DNA of 64,000 bases from a bacterium (GTDB lineage: Bacteria > Auribacterota > UBA3054). The stretch lies in NCBI GenBank assembly GCA_017616555.1, contig JAFZXZ010000032.1, positions 179,862 to 243,861 on the forward strand, in the 5' to 3' direction. Below the pieces are notes generated by a model. That model ran no database searches. It worked only from the letters and a program-made list of their open reading frames with translations, and was not told where the DNA came from. Positions 54,266 through 63,426 of the stretch are shown here, in pieces. A program made the position numbers and the translations under genes. Position 1 is the first letter of the stretch. Each line of letters begins with the position of its first letter.

Positions 54266-55051
54266 ATGAACATAATCGTAACCATAAAGCAGGTCCCTGA
54301 CGCGGCCAACGTCCGCATCAACCCTGAGACTAAGACCCTTGTTAGGGAAGGCGTGGAGTCCATGATGAATCCTCTGGACGCTTACGCTCTCGAAGAGGCT
54401 GTCAGATTGAAAGAAAAATTAGGGGGCAAAGTGACCGTCGTCTGCATGGGACCTCCCATGGCGGAAGCCGTCCTTAGGGAAGCCATAAGCTTAGGCGCCG
54501 ACGAGGCTGTCCTTCTTTCCGACAGAGCGGTGGCGGGCTCCGACACACTGGCGACTTCCTACGCGCTTTCCCAGACCATCAAAAAGATAGGCGACTATGA
54601 CCTCATCTTAGGCGGCAAGCAGGCCATCGACGGCGACACCGCCCAGGTAGGCCCCGGGATCGCCGTGAACCTGGACATCCCGCAGGTCACCTGCGTCAGG
54701 AAAGTAAGGGAATGCCAGGGCGGCAAGATGATTGTTGAGCGCATGACGGAAGAAGGCTACGACGTGGTGGAAGTGACGCTTCCCGCGGTCGTGACCGTCG
54801 TGAAAGAGATAAACGAGCCCAGGATCGCCAGCCTTAAAGGCAAGATGGCGGCCAAGAGGGCGCAAATAAAAGTGATGACTGCCGCCGACATCGAGGCCGA
54901 CCTCACCAGGCTCGGCTTGAAAGGCTCTCCCACCAACGTGGTGGAGATCTTTTCACCGGACGCCAGACAAGGCGGAGTGAAAATCGAGGGCGCGCCTGAA
55001 GAGCAGGCCAAATCGCTCGTCACGGCTTTGAAAGAAGCCCAGCTTTTGTAA
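54266..55051 (+). CDS. etfB: Electron transfer flavoprotein beta subunit
   Basis: A 261-residue flavoprotein subunit. The N-terminal IIVTIKQVPDAANVRINPET, the central GKQAIDGDTAQVGPGIA and the final ASLKGKMAAKRA block are typical. In bifurcating complexes EtfB binds the bifurcating FAD and NADH. It follows the dehydrogenase by 14 nt. Confidence 0.96.
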   Translation: MNIIVTIKQVPDAANVRINPETKTLVREGVESMMNPLDAYALEEAVRLKEKLGGKVTVVCMGPPMAEAVLREAISLGADEAVLLSDRAVAGSDTLATSYALSQTIKKIGDYDLILGGKQAIDGDTAQVGPGIAVNLDIPQVTCVRKVRECQGGKMIVERMTEEGYDVVEVTLPAVVTVVKEINEPRIASLKGKMAAKRAQIKVMTAADIEADLTRLGLKGSPTNVVEIFSPDARQGGVKIEGAPEEQAKSLVTALKEAQLL

Positions 55052-55060
55052 GGAGTCATC

Positions 55061-56251
55061 ATGCCGATAAAGATCAATAAAGAAACCTGCGTGGGATGCG
55101 GAGCGTGCGTCGCTCAGTGTCCTTTCGGCGCTTTAAGTCTGGTTGACAATTGCGCCTTTGTGGAAGAAACGAAATGCAAATTCTGCGGAAAATGCGCCAC
55201 CGTTTGCCCCTGCGAAGCGATCACCGTCGTGAAAGAGGAGATGGAAGCCAAGGACGACCTTACTAGCTACAAGGACATCTGGGTCTTCGCGGAACAGAAG
55301 AAAGGCCAGGTGGCAGGCGTCAGCTTCGAACTTCTGGCGAAAGCTAGGGAGCTGGCTTCCCAAAAGCCAAGTACAGTTTGGGCGGTCGTTCTGCACGACG
55401 GCAGCAACGCTTCTATCTGCAATGAACTTATCCAAAAAGGCGCCGATAAAGTTCTTTCCGTTTGCGCTCCTGAATTGAAGGATTTCGACGACCTTACTTA
55501 TTCCAACGTATTGTACCGCCTTGCGAAGGAACGCAAGCCAGAAATAATTCTCTGCGGCGCCACGACGATCGGCCGCGCGCTGATGCCGAGGGTGGCCGTC
55601 ATGCTGAAGACCGGCCTTACGGCTGACTGCACGCAGCTGCACATCGATCCCGAGACCGGGCTGCTCATCCAGACCAGGCCCGCCTTCGGCGGCAACATCA
55701 TGGCACGCATCCGCTGCCAGAACACCAGGCCGCAGATGGCGACCGTGAGGCACAAAGTCTTTGCGGAAATGGAGCCCGATCCTTCCCGCAGCGGCGAAAC
55801 AGAAGAAGTCGCCTTCAATAAGGAAGACCTTTCCCTAAGAAGCAAAGTCCTGGAAGTGGTGGAAAACATCGGCGAACAGGTGAAGCTGACCGACGCCAAC
55901 ATAATAGTCAGCGGCGGCCGCGGCATGAAAGGCCCGGAGAATTTCGCACTGCTGAAAGAACTGGCAGAGGCCTTAGGAGGCGCTGTGGGTGCCAGCAGGG
56001 CGGCTGTGGACGCCGGCTGGATACCTTACGCCCACCAGGTGGGGCAGACGGGCAAAACGGTCTGCCCGAAAGTCTATATCGCCTGCGGCATCTCCGGCCA
56101 GATCCAGCACCTTGTCGGCATGCAGAGTTCCGACGTCATCGTCGCCATCAACAAGGATCCGGAATGCCCCATGATGAAGATCGCCAATTACGCGATCTGC
56201 GGCGACCTCTTTGAGATCATTCCCCTCATCATAAAGGAACTGAAAAAGTAA
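55061..56251 (+). CDS. etfA: Electron transfer flavoprotein alpha subunit with N-terminal ferredoxin domain
   Basis: The 396 residues comprise a two-cluster ferredoxin domain (about 1-65) and the normal EtfA (about 70-396). Cysteines 10, 13, 16, 20 and 39, 42, 45, 49 form two [4Fe-4S] motifs. The FAD-binding C-terminus has [26 protein letters not shown] and [13 protein letters not shown]. Such fused EtfA subunits are known from CarE and from lactate dehydrogenase/Etf complexes, where electrons exit to ferredoxin. This is strong evidence for anaerobic, bifurcating metabolism. Confidence 0.96.
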   Translation: MPIKINKETCVGCGACVAQCPFGALSLVDNCAFVEETKCKFCGKCATVCPCEAITVVKEEMEAKDDLTSYKDIWVFAEQKKGQVAGVSFELLAKARELASQKPSTVWAVVLHDGSNASICNELIQKGADKVLSVCAPELKDFDDLTYSNVLYRLAKERKPEIILCGATTIGRALMPRVAVMLKTGLTADCTQLHIDPETGLLIQTRPAFGGNIMARIRCQNTRPQMATVRHKVFAEMEPDPSRSGETEEVAFNKEDLSLRSKVLEVVENIGEQVKLTDANIIVSGGRGMKGPENFALLKELAEALGGAVGASRAAVDAGWIPYAHQVGQTGKTVCPKVYIACGISGQIQHLVGMQSSDVIVAINKDPECPMMKIANYAICGDLFEIIPLIIKELKK

Positions 56252-57598
56252 GTGCCTCCTTACGTCGTCATACTCGGCGGCGGCGGACACGCCGCGATCG
56301 TTGAATCCGCACTGAAGCAAACAGGCTGCGGAGTGGCGGCTGTTTTGGACGATTCGCTCGCTCCGGGAACCAAGATCATAGAAGCGGAAGTTTCGGGCAA
56401 GATCTCGGACCTTGACGCTTTCAAATCTCAAACAGATCTTGTCCACATCGCCATCGGCTCCTGCGAGGCCAGATTTGTTCTCGCGAGGCTGGCGAAGGAA
56501 AAAGGCTTCAAGCTGAAGACCGTCGTTCATCCCACCGCCTTCGTCGATCCTTCGGCCAAACTAGGCGAGGGCGTTTTCGTGGCGGCCGGCGCATTCATAG
56601 GCCCGCGGGCGGAAGTGGGGGACTGCGTCATAGTGAACACTCATGCCAGTATTGACCACGACTGCGTAATTGGAGCTTTTTCCCATATTTGTCCGGGCAC
56701 GGTCTTAACGGGAGCAGTGAAGGTTGGCGCTCTGACAACGGTTGGAGCACTCAGCGTCGTGAAGCCGCTTGTTCTTATCGGCGCCAACGATCTTATCGGC
56801 TCAGGCTCCGTGGTGGTGAAAGACATCGGAAACAACACAGTCTCTTTTGGAAACCCCGCCGAGCCCATGAAATCCAATCCCAAACCAAAGGACAAAGAGG
56901 CCGCCAACTTATCAAAAGGCATGAGCGATTTTTCCAAAAAAACGCTCGTGACAGCCGTTGTCATCTTTGCGATCGGTCTTGCTCTGACGCTTCTTGCCAT
57001 TCATTTCTGCGACCGCGATCTTGCGCTTTACCTGCATAGGCTTCCCCAGGACAAATTGGAAAACGCGAAGCTTATCGGCCAGATATCATACCTTTGCAAA
57101 AAGCCCTATGTCACGATAGTCGTGGCGGCCTTCTTCCTATTCTTCGCTTTCATAAAGCCTATGAAGGAATGGTTCGAAAAGTTGGGGTTTTTCCTCATAT
57201 GCATGGGAGTGTGCGGAATAGTTTCCAGCTTCATGAAGGAGCTTTTCCACCGCGCCAGGCCTTACCAGCTTTTCAAGGATCCCTCTTATTACGGCTTCTT
57301 CTTCTTCGAACAAACCAAGAACGCTTTCAAGAGTTTTCCCTCCGGACATTCTCTGGAAATTGCGACGATGGCGACAGCCTTCTGGTTCATTTTCCCGAAA
57401 CTGAGGCCAATTTGGGCCGTTGCGGTTCTTTGGATGATGAGCGACCGGATGCTGATGGAGAAACACTTTTTATCCGACACCATAATGGGAGCGACTTTGG
57501 GCATCGTTATCGTGCTTCTCGTGAGAGCTTTTCTCGCTCCTCCCGTTATCCGGCTGGTTGAAAAGATCCCCGGAGTCCTCTGGAAGAAGAAATCCTGA
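56252..57598 (+). CDS. Fusion of NeuD/PglD-like acetyltransferase and PAP2 phosphatase
   Basis: Starts at a GTG directly after the etfA stop. Residues about 1-208 are a sugar O/N-acetyltransferase of the NeuD/PglD type: Rossmann start VILGGGGHAAIVESAL, then left-handed beta-helix hexapeptides (GVFVAAGAFIGPRAEVGD, SIDHDCVIG). Residues about 230-448 are a membrane PAP2 phosphatase with KELFHRARP, FPSGHS and DRMLMEKHFLSD, i.e. all three phosphatase motifs with S-to-D before the arginine. The combination suggests modification and dephosphorylation steps in envelope glycan or lipid synthesis. I know of no standard protein with this fusion. Confidence 0.85.
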   Translation: MPPYVVILGGGGHAAIVESALKQTGCGVAAVLDDSLAPGTKIIEAEVSGKISDLDAFKSQTDLVHIAIGSCEARFVLARLAKEKGFKLKTVVHPTAFVDPSAKLGEGVFVAAGAFIGPRAEVGDCVIVNTHASIDHDCVIGAFSHICPGTVLTGAVKVGALTTVGALSVVKPLVLIGANDLIGSGSVVVKDIGNNTVSFGNPAEPMKSNPKPKDKEAANLSKGMSDFSKKTLVTAVVIFAIGLALTLLAIHFCDRDLALYLHRLPQDKLENAKLIGQISYLCKKPYVTIVVAAFFLFFAFIKPMKEWFEKLGFFLICMGVCGIVSSFMKELFHRARPYQLFKDPSYYGFFFFEQTKNAFKSFPSGHSLEIATMATAFWFIFPKLRPIWAVAVLWMMSDRMLMEKHFLSDTIMGATLGIVIVLLVRAFLAPPVIRLVEKIPGVLWKKKS

Positions 57599-57620
57599 CA
57601 AGCCGCTGAAATTCAGGCAG

Positions 57621-57651
57621 AAAAGAGCGCCCTACGGGCGCTCTTTTTTTA
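57621..57651 (+). terminator. Terminator of the acyl-CoA dehydrogenase operon
   Basis: Stem aaaagagcgccc / gggcgctctttt with a TAC loop and a T-run. The A-tract on the left could make it work in both directions. Confidence 0.92.
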
Positions 57652-57676
57652 TGTTTATTTAAAAACACAAAAAGGG

Positions 57677-57682
57677 TATAAT
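57677..57682 (+). promoter_or_regulatory. Likely promoter of the HAD/pseudopilus operon
   Basis: A perfect TATAAT preceded by GGG, 41 nt before the start codon. No TGN extension and no clear -35. Confidence 0.5.
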
Positions 57683-57723
57683 GAAAAGATATAGAAGAAT
57701 AACTACATATTTCGGAGCAAGAC

Positions 57724-58311
57724 ATGTATCTTTTCGATCTGGGAAAGGTGGTCCTCAGTTACGACCAGGAAGCGACCATGAAAAAGCTGGCGGGTTCCCT
57801 CAACCCGCTGACGGCTCTTTTGATCTTCGCCAAGAAGGACGAATTCATGGCGGAGTTCAAACGCGACACGGAACTGCTTGAAACGGGCCGCATGACAATG
57901 AGCCAGTTTTTCCTAAGATTGAAAGGAAAGACCGGCCTCGACCTGACGGAGGAGAAGTTCATGGAGATCTGGCAGTCCGGCTACGAATATTATTCCGACG
58001 CGCTTGCTAAGGTATCGGAACTTGCGAAGAAGGATAAGTGCGGCGTGGCGGCGAACCTTTCCGAAGCCCAGGAGGAGATATTGAGAAAAAGGGAAGACTT
58101 CGCTCCTTTTACGGACTGGGCCTGCTCCTGGAAACTTGGGATCTTGAGAAACAGCAAGGAATTCTTCCTGAAGGCCGCGGAGCTTCTGAACGTTCCGCCG
58201 ACGGAGTGCACCTATATCGACGACCGCGAGGAGAACCTCGTCTTCGCCAAAGAAGCCGGCATGAAGACGCTCCTTTACACAGCTCCAACCGATCTGGATA
58301 AACTTTTCTGA
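57724..58311 (+). CDS. HAD-superfamily hydrolase (subfamily IA, YihX-like)
   Basis: A 195-residue predicted phosphatase. Motif I is FDLGKVVLSYD, with the DLG form common in this subgroup. A helical cap (about 15-95) follows, a lysine in WKLGILRNSKEFF is motif III, and TYIDDREENL is motif IV. The substrate is unknown. Its stop is one base from the gspJ start, so it is co-transcribed with the pseudopilus genes. Confidence 0.88.
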   Translation: MYLFDLGKVVLSYDQEATMKKLAGSLNPLTALLIFAKKDEFMAEFKRDTELLETGRMTMSQFFLRLKGKTGLDLTEEKFMEIWQSGYEYYSDALAKVSELAKKDKCGVAANLSEAQEEILRKREDFAPFTDWACSWKLGILRNSKEFFLKAAELLNVPPTECTYIDDREENLVFAKEAGMKTLLYTAPTDLDKLF

Positions 58312-58312
58312 G

Positions 58313-59128
58313 ATGAAACATAAAGGCTTTACTATTTTGGAACTGCTTCTGACGATGTCGATCATGGTCATGGTCATGACTATGATCCAGTCTGCTCTGG
58401 CCATTTCCAGTAAAGTCTGCACCGGCGGCCGCGACAGGGCTCAGCTTTTCCACGGAGCGAGGCTTGCCATGGATGAGATGCTCAACGCCTTCGCCAACAT
58501 GGAGTACGCTTCGACCGGCAAATACGAATTCGTAGCTTCGACAGGCGACGTTGAGGGATACCCTATGGACAGCATAGATATGGTCACGCTTGCTCCCCCT
58601 ATGCAGCTTGATTCCCGCTGGCTAGCCGGGGAAGTGAGAGTCCGCTATTCCGTCGCTACGGGCGAGGACGGTGTTAGCGTTCTGCAAAAGGAGCTGTCTT
58701 ATCCGACCGATGACGACACTAACGCTGATATTCCGTCCGTCGTTCCTTTGGTGGAAGGTGTCGTGGGCATGGAGATCTCCTTTTACGACGAGGACGGCAA
58801 CCTTTCCAGAGGATGGGACACTTCAATCGCTGAACAGGATGGGTCGAAACCCTACGAAGTCGTTATAACGCTTTTTCTGGATCTCGGAAAGACAGTTCAG
58901 CCTCTCTGCAGCGCCGCCATGCTCCCTACGATGAAAGTTAAGAACGGACAGAATGATAATGTGAGCGGTTCCGGCAGCGGGAGAAACAACAACGGCGACG
59001 TTCCTGAAAGGGAAGAAATGCCGGAAGATGATTTCGGCGGCGGAAGATCAGGAGGGCGAGGACGCGGCGGGTCCGGCGGCCCTGGCGGCGGCAGCGGACG
59101 TCCTTCTTCCGGCCCTTCTCCTAATTAA
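58313..59128 (+). CDS. Minor pseudopilin, GspJ-like, with glycine-rich tail
   Basis: A 271-residue type II secretion/pilus subunit. The prepilin signal is MKHKG, cleaved before F6 (FTILELLL, with E10 as the conserved Glu5). A globular domain (about 40-205) resembles GspJ. The last 60 residues are low complexity, very rich in Gly, Arg, Ser and Pro (GGGRSGGRGRGG), which is unusual for this family. It precedes the assembly ATPase. Confidence 0.8.
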   Translation: MKHKGFTILELLLTMSIMVMVMTMIQSALAISSKVCTGGRDRAQLFHGARLAMDEMLNAFANMEYASTGKYEFVASTGDVEGYPMDSIDMVTLAPPMQLDSRWLAGEVRVRYSVATGEDGVSVLQKELSYPTDDDTNADIPSVVPLVEGVVGMEISFYDEDGNLSRGWDTSIAEQDGSKPYEVVITLFLDLGKTVQPLCSAAMLPTMKVKNGQNDNVSGSGSGRNNNGDVPEREEMPEDDFGGGRSGGRGRGGSGGPGGGSGRPSSGPSPN

Positions 59129-59168
59129 GAGAAAAATAAACTGACAATAAATCTCAAAGGACAAATAA

Positions 59169-60701
59169 ATGAGTGAGGAAAGCTTCAATCTGTCAACGGC
59201 CAAAATAGACCAGCAGCTCTTTTACAAGCTGCCCTACGCCTTTTTGGAGAAGCATCAGCTTATTCCCATCTGCGAACCGCAGCCCGGCGTGACGCAGGTC
59301 GCCATGGCTGATCCCGACGACATCGAGACTCTGGATGAATTGCAGCGCGTCATAAACACCAAGCTTGAGATAGTCAAAGCGACTCCGGAGGAGATCGCGG
59401 AAGCTATAGAGCGCTGCAACAGCGGCAACGCCCAGTCCGTGGAGAAAGTCATTCAGGATCTTACTGAAGACGACCTCGAGATCATCGGCAACATCAGGGA
59501 AGACCAGGACGGAGTGGACGTGGCGAACGAGGCGCCGATCATCAAGCTCGTGAACTTGATCATTTGGAACGCCCTGCAGATGAGAGCCTCCGATATTCAC
59601 ATCGAGCCTTTCGAGAACCAGCTTCTGGTGAGGTACAGAGTGGACGGCGTACTGCATGAGATGAGTTCGCCTCCGCATAATCTGCACGCCGCCATTCTTT
59701 CCCGTATCAAGATCATGTCAGACCTCGACATCTCCGAGCGCAGGACTACTCAGGACGGCCGCATCCAGATGAAGCTTGGCTCAAAGGAGATCGACATCCG
59801 TGTCTCCATCATGCCGACCGTCTGGGGCGAGAACGTTGTCATGCGTCTTCTTGACAAGAGCGGGCTTATGCTCGATCTTACGGAACTGGGCTTCGATGAG
59901 CATCACCTGAAACTCTACGATTCAATGCTAAGAGTTTCGCACGGCATCGTATTGGTGACAGGACCTACCGGCAGCGGTAAAACTACGACGCTCTACAGTT
60001 CGCTGAAAGTTCTCAACAAACCCGACGTCAAGATCATTACGATCGAAGACCCGGTCGAATACCAGATCAAAGGCATCAACCAGATACACGTCAACGCCAA
60101 GGTGGGCCTTACTTTTGCGCAGGGGCTTCGCTCAATTCTGCGTCAGGACCCCGACATCGTGATGGTCGGTGAAATTCGTGACGTTGAGACCGCGGAGACC
60201 GCCGTGCAGGCATCTCTGACCGGCCACCTTGTCTTCTCAACGCTGCACACAAACGACGCGCCATCCGCCATCACGCGTCTCATCGACATGGGCGTGGAGC
60301 CGTACCTTATCACGTCTTCCGTCATAGGCGTGCTGGCCCAGCGACTTGTCAGAGTCTTGTGCCCTTATTGCAAGGAAGAGACTGAAGAGGATGTGACGGA
60401 GGCACTCGACAGGCTCATGATACCCGAGGAAATAGCCCCGAGAGGCAAACACAAGATCTTTAAGGCCAAAGGCTGCGAGAAGTGCCGCGACACCGGCTTC
60501 AAAGGCAGGATATCGCTTTTCGAGATCATGCAGATGTCCGAAGAGATCAAGGCGCTGACTCTTAAGAGAGCGGCGGCCTATGAAATAAAGAAGCAGGCCA
60601 TAAAAGAAGGCATGGTGACCTTGCAGCATTCCGGATGGCAGAAAGTCCTGGCCGGCATTACGACGCTGGAGGAAGTCCTGAGCGTCACCGAGGAAGTGTA
60701 A
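59169..60701 (+). CDS. gspE: Type II secretion/pilus assembly ATPase GspE
   Basis: A cytoplasmic hexameric motor of 510 residues. Domain N1E-like (about 1-110) is followed by N2 and the ATPase core: Walker A at 265-272 (GPTGSGKT), an Asp box, Walker B (IVMVGEIRD) and the His box. The GspE/PilB tetracysteine zinc motif is present: CPYC at 398-401 and CEKC at 436-439. It lies between gspJ and gspG. Confidence 0.95.
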   Translation: MSEESFNLSTAKIDQQLFYKLPYAFLEKHQLIPICEPQPGVTQVAMADPDDIETLDELQRVINTKLEIVKATPEEIAEAIERCNSGNAQSVEKVIQDLTEDDLEIIGNIREDQDGVDVANEAPIIKLVNLIIWNALQMRASDIHIEPFENQLLVRYRVDGVLHEMSSPPHNLHAAILSRIKIMSDLDISERRTTQDGRIQMKLGSKEIDIRVSIMPTVWGENVVMRLLDKSGLMLDLTELGFDEHHLKLYDSMLRVSHGIVLVTGPTGSGKTTTLYSSLKVLNKPDVKIITIEDPVEYQIKGINQIHVNAKVGLTFAQGLRSILRQDPDIVMVGEIRDVETAETAVQASLTGHLVFSTLHTNDAPSAITRLIDMGVEPYLITSSVIGVLAQRLVRVLCPYCKEETEEDVTEALDRLMIPEEIAPRGKHKIFKAKGCEKCRDTGFKGRISLFEIMQMSEEIKALTLKRAAAYEIKKQAIKEGMVTLQHSGWQKVLAGITTLEEVLSVTEEV

Positions 60702-60727
60702 ACAATCCCAAATAATTGGAGGCAAAT

Positions 60728-61129
60728 ATGAACAATACGAGTCAGAAGAACAAACGCCGCATCATTGAACGCGGCTTCACCCTGGTCGAAATGATGGTCG
60801 TGGTCGCGGTCATCGGCATCTTAGGCTCCGTAGTCGGCGGCAAACTTATCGGCAACACCGAAAAGGCCCGCAAAGCCAAAGCAATCATGGAGATCAAGGA
60901 ATTCGAGACTCAGGCCGAGCTCTATCAGCTGAACAACGGCAAACCGATCACGGCGCTCTCGGATCTTTATCCGGAATACTTGAAAGAGGCGCCAGGCCCC
61001 GATCCCTGGGGGAACGAGTATGTTTTGACCGTTGAAAGCGATGGTACGGTCCGCGTGACTTCTTCCGGCGTTACCAACGATGAAACGGAAGGAAAAGCAG
61101 GCGGCCAGACTGCCGATTGGGGCAAATGA
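60728..61129 (+). CDS. gspG: Major pseudopilin GspG
   Basis: Start placed at the ATG at 60728 with GGAGG 5 nt upstream; a TTG at 60716 would include the ribosome-binding site. The 133-residue product has a 16-residue prepilin leader cut after G16, F17 as first mature residue and E21 as Glu5. ITALSDLYPEYLKEAPGPDPWGNEY is the typical GspG calcium-site loop region. It is the main pilus-like subunit of the secretion machine. Confidence 0.93.
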   Translation: MNNTSQKNKRRIIERGFTLVEMMVVVAVIGILGSVVGGKLIGNTEKARKAKAIMEIKEFETQAELYQLNNGKPITALSDLYPEYLKEAPGPDPWGNEYVLTVESDGTVRVTSSGVTNDETEGKAGGQTADWGK

Positions 61130-61155
61130 TCTTAAATCTTATTTTTTGAACCGCT

Positions 61156-63426
61156 ATGGCTCAGACCAAAAAGAAAAAAAGCATAACCAACCTTTTGTCA
61201 GGCGGCGACAAAACAGTCGCTCTTGACATCGGTTCGCGTTACGTCAAGCTGGCAGTCCTGCAGCGCAGAAAAAACGGTATCGCGGCGAAGCAGCTTGATC
61301 AAATGGCGATCCCCTTCACAAGCAGTAGGGGAGACGTGACGCCCGAGGCGGTGAAAGACACCGTCAAGCAGCTTTTGCAGCGCAACAAGATCAAGGACAC
61401 AGGCGTTCTTTCCGTGATGTCGCGAGATTTCGTCACGGTAAGTCACCTGGAACTCCCCAGCACGGACAGGGAGCAGATCAAGCAGATGCTGGTCTTCGAG
61501 GCCGAGAGCCATCTGCCTTTCGCTATGGAGCGCGCCATAACGGCTTTCGATTTCAAGCCGATAGAACAGCCGAAAGCGGAGCCAAAGGAAGGCGAAGAAA
61601 CTCCTGCTGAACCTGCGCCGGTCATGTCAAAGGTAGTCTTTGCGGCCGTCAGGCAGGCCCTTATTCCGAAATTTTTGGAGCTGCATTCCCAAAAGGGTCT
61701 TAAGCAGACGGCTATCCAGGTCTCCTCTTTCACGATCTTCAATCTCTACGATTATCTGAAGAGAGAGGGAAAGATCCCGGAGACCGAGGGTGACACGCTC
61801 ATCATCGAGATGGGTGCTCGCAGGACAGAATTTATCCTGGTCAACGCAAAGGGAGAATTAGTCTTCACAAGGAACGTGGAGAAGGGCGGCGACGACCTTA
61901 CAATGTTCCTTGCCGGAGAAGAGGGCGTCTCTTTCGAGGAAGCCGAACAAAGAAAAATCAAAAATTGGGAAGAGACCAAGCTGAACGATCCCGGTGAGCT
62001 TCTGCGCGCCATGGAAGGCTTAAATTCAGAACTCGACAAGACCATACGGTTTCTTAAAAATCGCGGTTTGTCTGAGAACATAACGCAGGTCTGCGTGTCC
62101 GGCGGCGGAGCTGCCAGGCCGGAGGTCTGCCGTGCGCTCTCGGCGCCGCTTGGCATCGACGCGCCCTTGTATCTTAACGGACTTGAGGCAATAGAGGCGA
62201 AAGGCAAAGATCTTTTCGGTCCGTCTTTCTCGGCCGTCCTGGGCGCCGCCCTGGCCCAGGTCGACGAAGCGTCCATCTATATCGACCTTCTGCCGGTTGA
62301 CGTAGTCAAGCTTCAGCTTCTGGCCATGCGTCGGAAGATGCTGATCAAGCTTGCCATAGGCGTGGCCGCCGTTGCTTTGATAGCGCTTCTGATACTTGGC
62401 ATAGCGGTTCTCATTAGCAACGCCAAGGTCGAGGCGAAGAACAAGGAATTGAAGAGCAAGCTTACCGAGACCAAGAAGGTTGACGCCCTTGAGAAGCGCA
62501 ACCAGCAGCTGCAGAAAGCAGTCAATGACATTGAGGGCGTCATTTCAAGAAAGACTTCCTGGAACTCAGTTTTGGCAGGCATTTCCTCCTGCATGACGAC
62601 CAATCTCTGGATAACGTCCATAGGCGTCGATAAGAACAACACCATGACTGTCGAGGGCTACTCGAGGAACGCCGATTATTTGCTCTTCGAGGAAAACATG
62701 CAGAAGCAGCTGCGCTTCGAGAACGTGATAGTTCCTTCTGAGAAGACCATGTACCAGTACGGGCTGCAAGTACACTATTTCAAGCTTACCTGCGACATCC
62801 TGCCGGATTACAAATACAATGAGAAGCTGAGAAATCTTCTAAGCCAGCCGGTTTCCGAACAGGAAGAGAAAGCGCAGGATCCGGCCGCCGACGAAGCTCC
62901 TAAGGTAGATACGGCTCCACTTGAGAAAAAAGAGGAGAATCCTGTGGAGTTCATGGAAGCTCCGATGCAGGGACAGCCGCTTCGCTTGGGAACGCCGGCG
63001 GGAGGCACCGTGAGGGGAAGCTCAAGAGTGGCTGAAGAGGCGCCGAAAGTTGAAGGCGGCTCTGAAGTGAAAACGGCTCCCAAACCGGCCCGCTCCGCTA
63101 GGCTTATGACGAAGAAAAAGGAAGACGAAACCGTGACGGAAGCGTTGCCCAAAACTATTGAAACCGCGTCAACTGCCGGCGAAGCCAAGGAAGAGGCTGC
63201 GGTAGAAAACGATTCAGCCGAACCTGAAAGCAAGGAGCAGGGGGAAGAACTGAAGGAAAGTGAGAATGCCGCGCCCAGGACCGAATTGAACGGTGAAGCG
63301 GCCGTCGATGACGCGGCTCTTGAAAAGGCGGCGGATGAAGCGGAGGAAGAGAGTGGCGGCGACAATGAGGAAACGGCTGACTTGGAAGAGACTTCCCTTG
63401 ACGACAACACGGAGGACGACAAATGA
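61156..63426 (+). CDS. GspL-like assembly protein (PilM + PilN architecture) with long acidic tail
   Basis: A 756-residue inner-membrane platform protein. The cytoplasmic part (about 15-375) is a PilM/actin-like fold (VALDIGSRYVKLAVLQ, EMGARRTEFILV, VCVSGGGAARPEV). One helix (about 397-420) leads to a coiled coil and a PilN-like periplasmic domain (about 425-560). This PilM-PilN fusion is the layout of GspL. The remaining 190 residues are an acidic, Glu/Ala-rich, probably disordered periplasmic tail without counterpart in standard GspL. The stop overlaps the next start (ATGA). Confidence 0.87.
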   Translation: MAQTKKKKSITNLLSGGDKTVALDIGSRYVKLAVLQRRKNGIAAKQLDQMAIPFTSSRGDVTPEAVKDTVKQLLQRNKIKDTGVLSVMSRDFVTVSHLELPSTDREQIKQMLVFEAESHLPFAMERAITAFDFKPIEQPKAEPKEGEETPAEPAPVMSKVVFAAVRQALIPKFLELHSQKGLKQTAIQVSSFTIFNLYDYLKREGKIPETEGDTLIIEMGARRTEFILVNAKGELVFTRNVEKGGDDLTMFLAGEEGVSFEEAEQRKIKNWEETKLNDPGELLRAMEGLNSELDKTIRFLKNRGLSENITQVCVSGGGAARPEVCRALSAPLGIDAPLYLNGLEAIEAKGKDLFGPSFSAVLGAALAQVDEASIYIDLLPVDVVKLQLLAMRRKMLIKLAIGVAAVALIALLILGIAVLISNAKVEAKNKELKSKLTETKKVDALEKRNQQLQKAVNDIEGVISRKTSWNSVLAGISSCMTTNLWITSIGVDKNNTMTVEGYSRNADYLLFEENMQKQLRFENVIVPSEKTMYQYGLQVHYFKLTCDILPDYKYNEKLRNLLSQPVSEQEEKAQDPAADEAPKVDTAPLEKKEENPVEFMEAPMQGQPLRLGTPAGGTVRGSSRVAEEAPKVEGGSEVKTAPKPARSARLMTKKKEDETVTEALPKTIETASTAGEAKEEAAVENDSAEPESKEQGEELKESENAAPRTELNGEAAVDDAALEKAADEAEEESGGDNEETADLEETSLDDNTEDDK

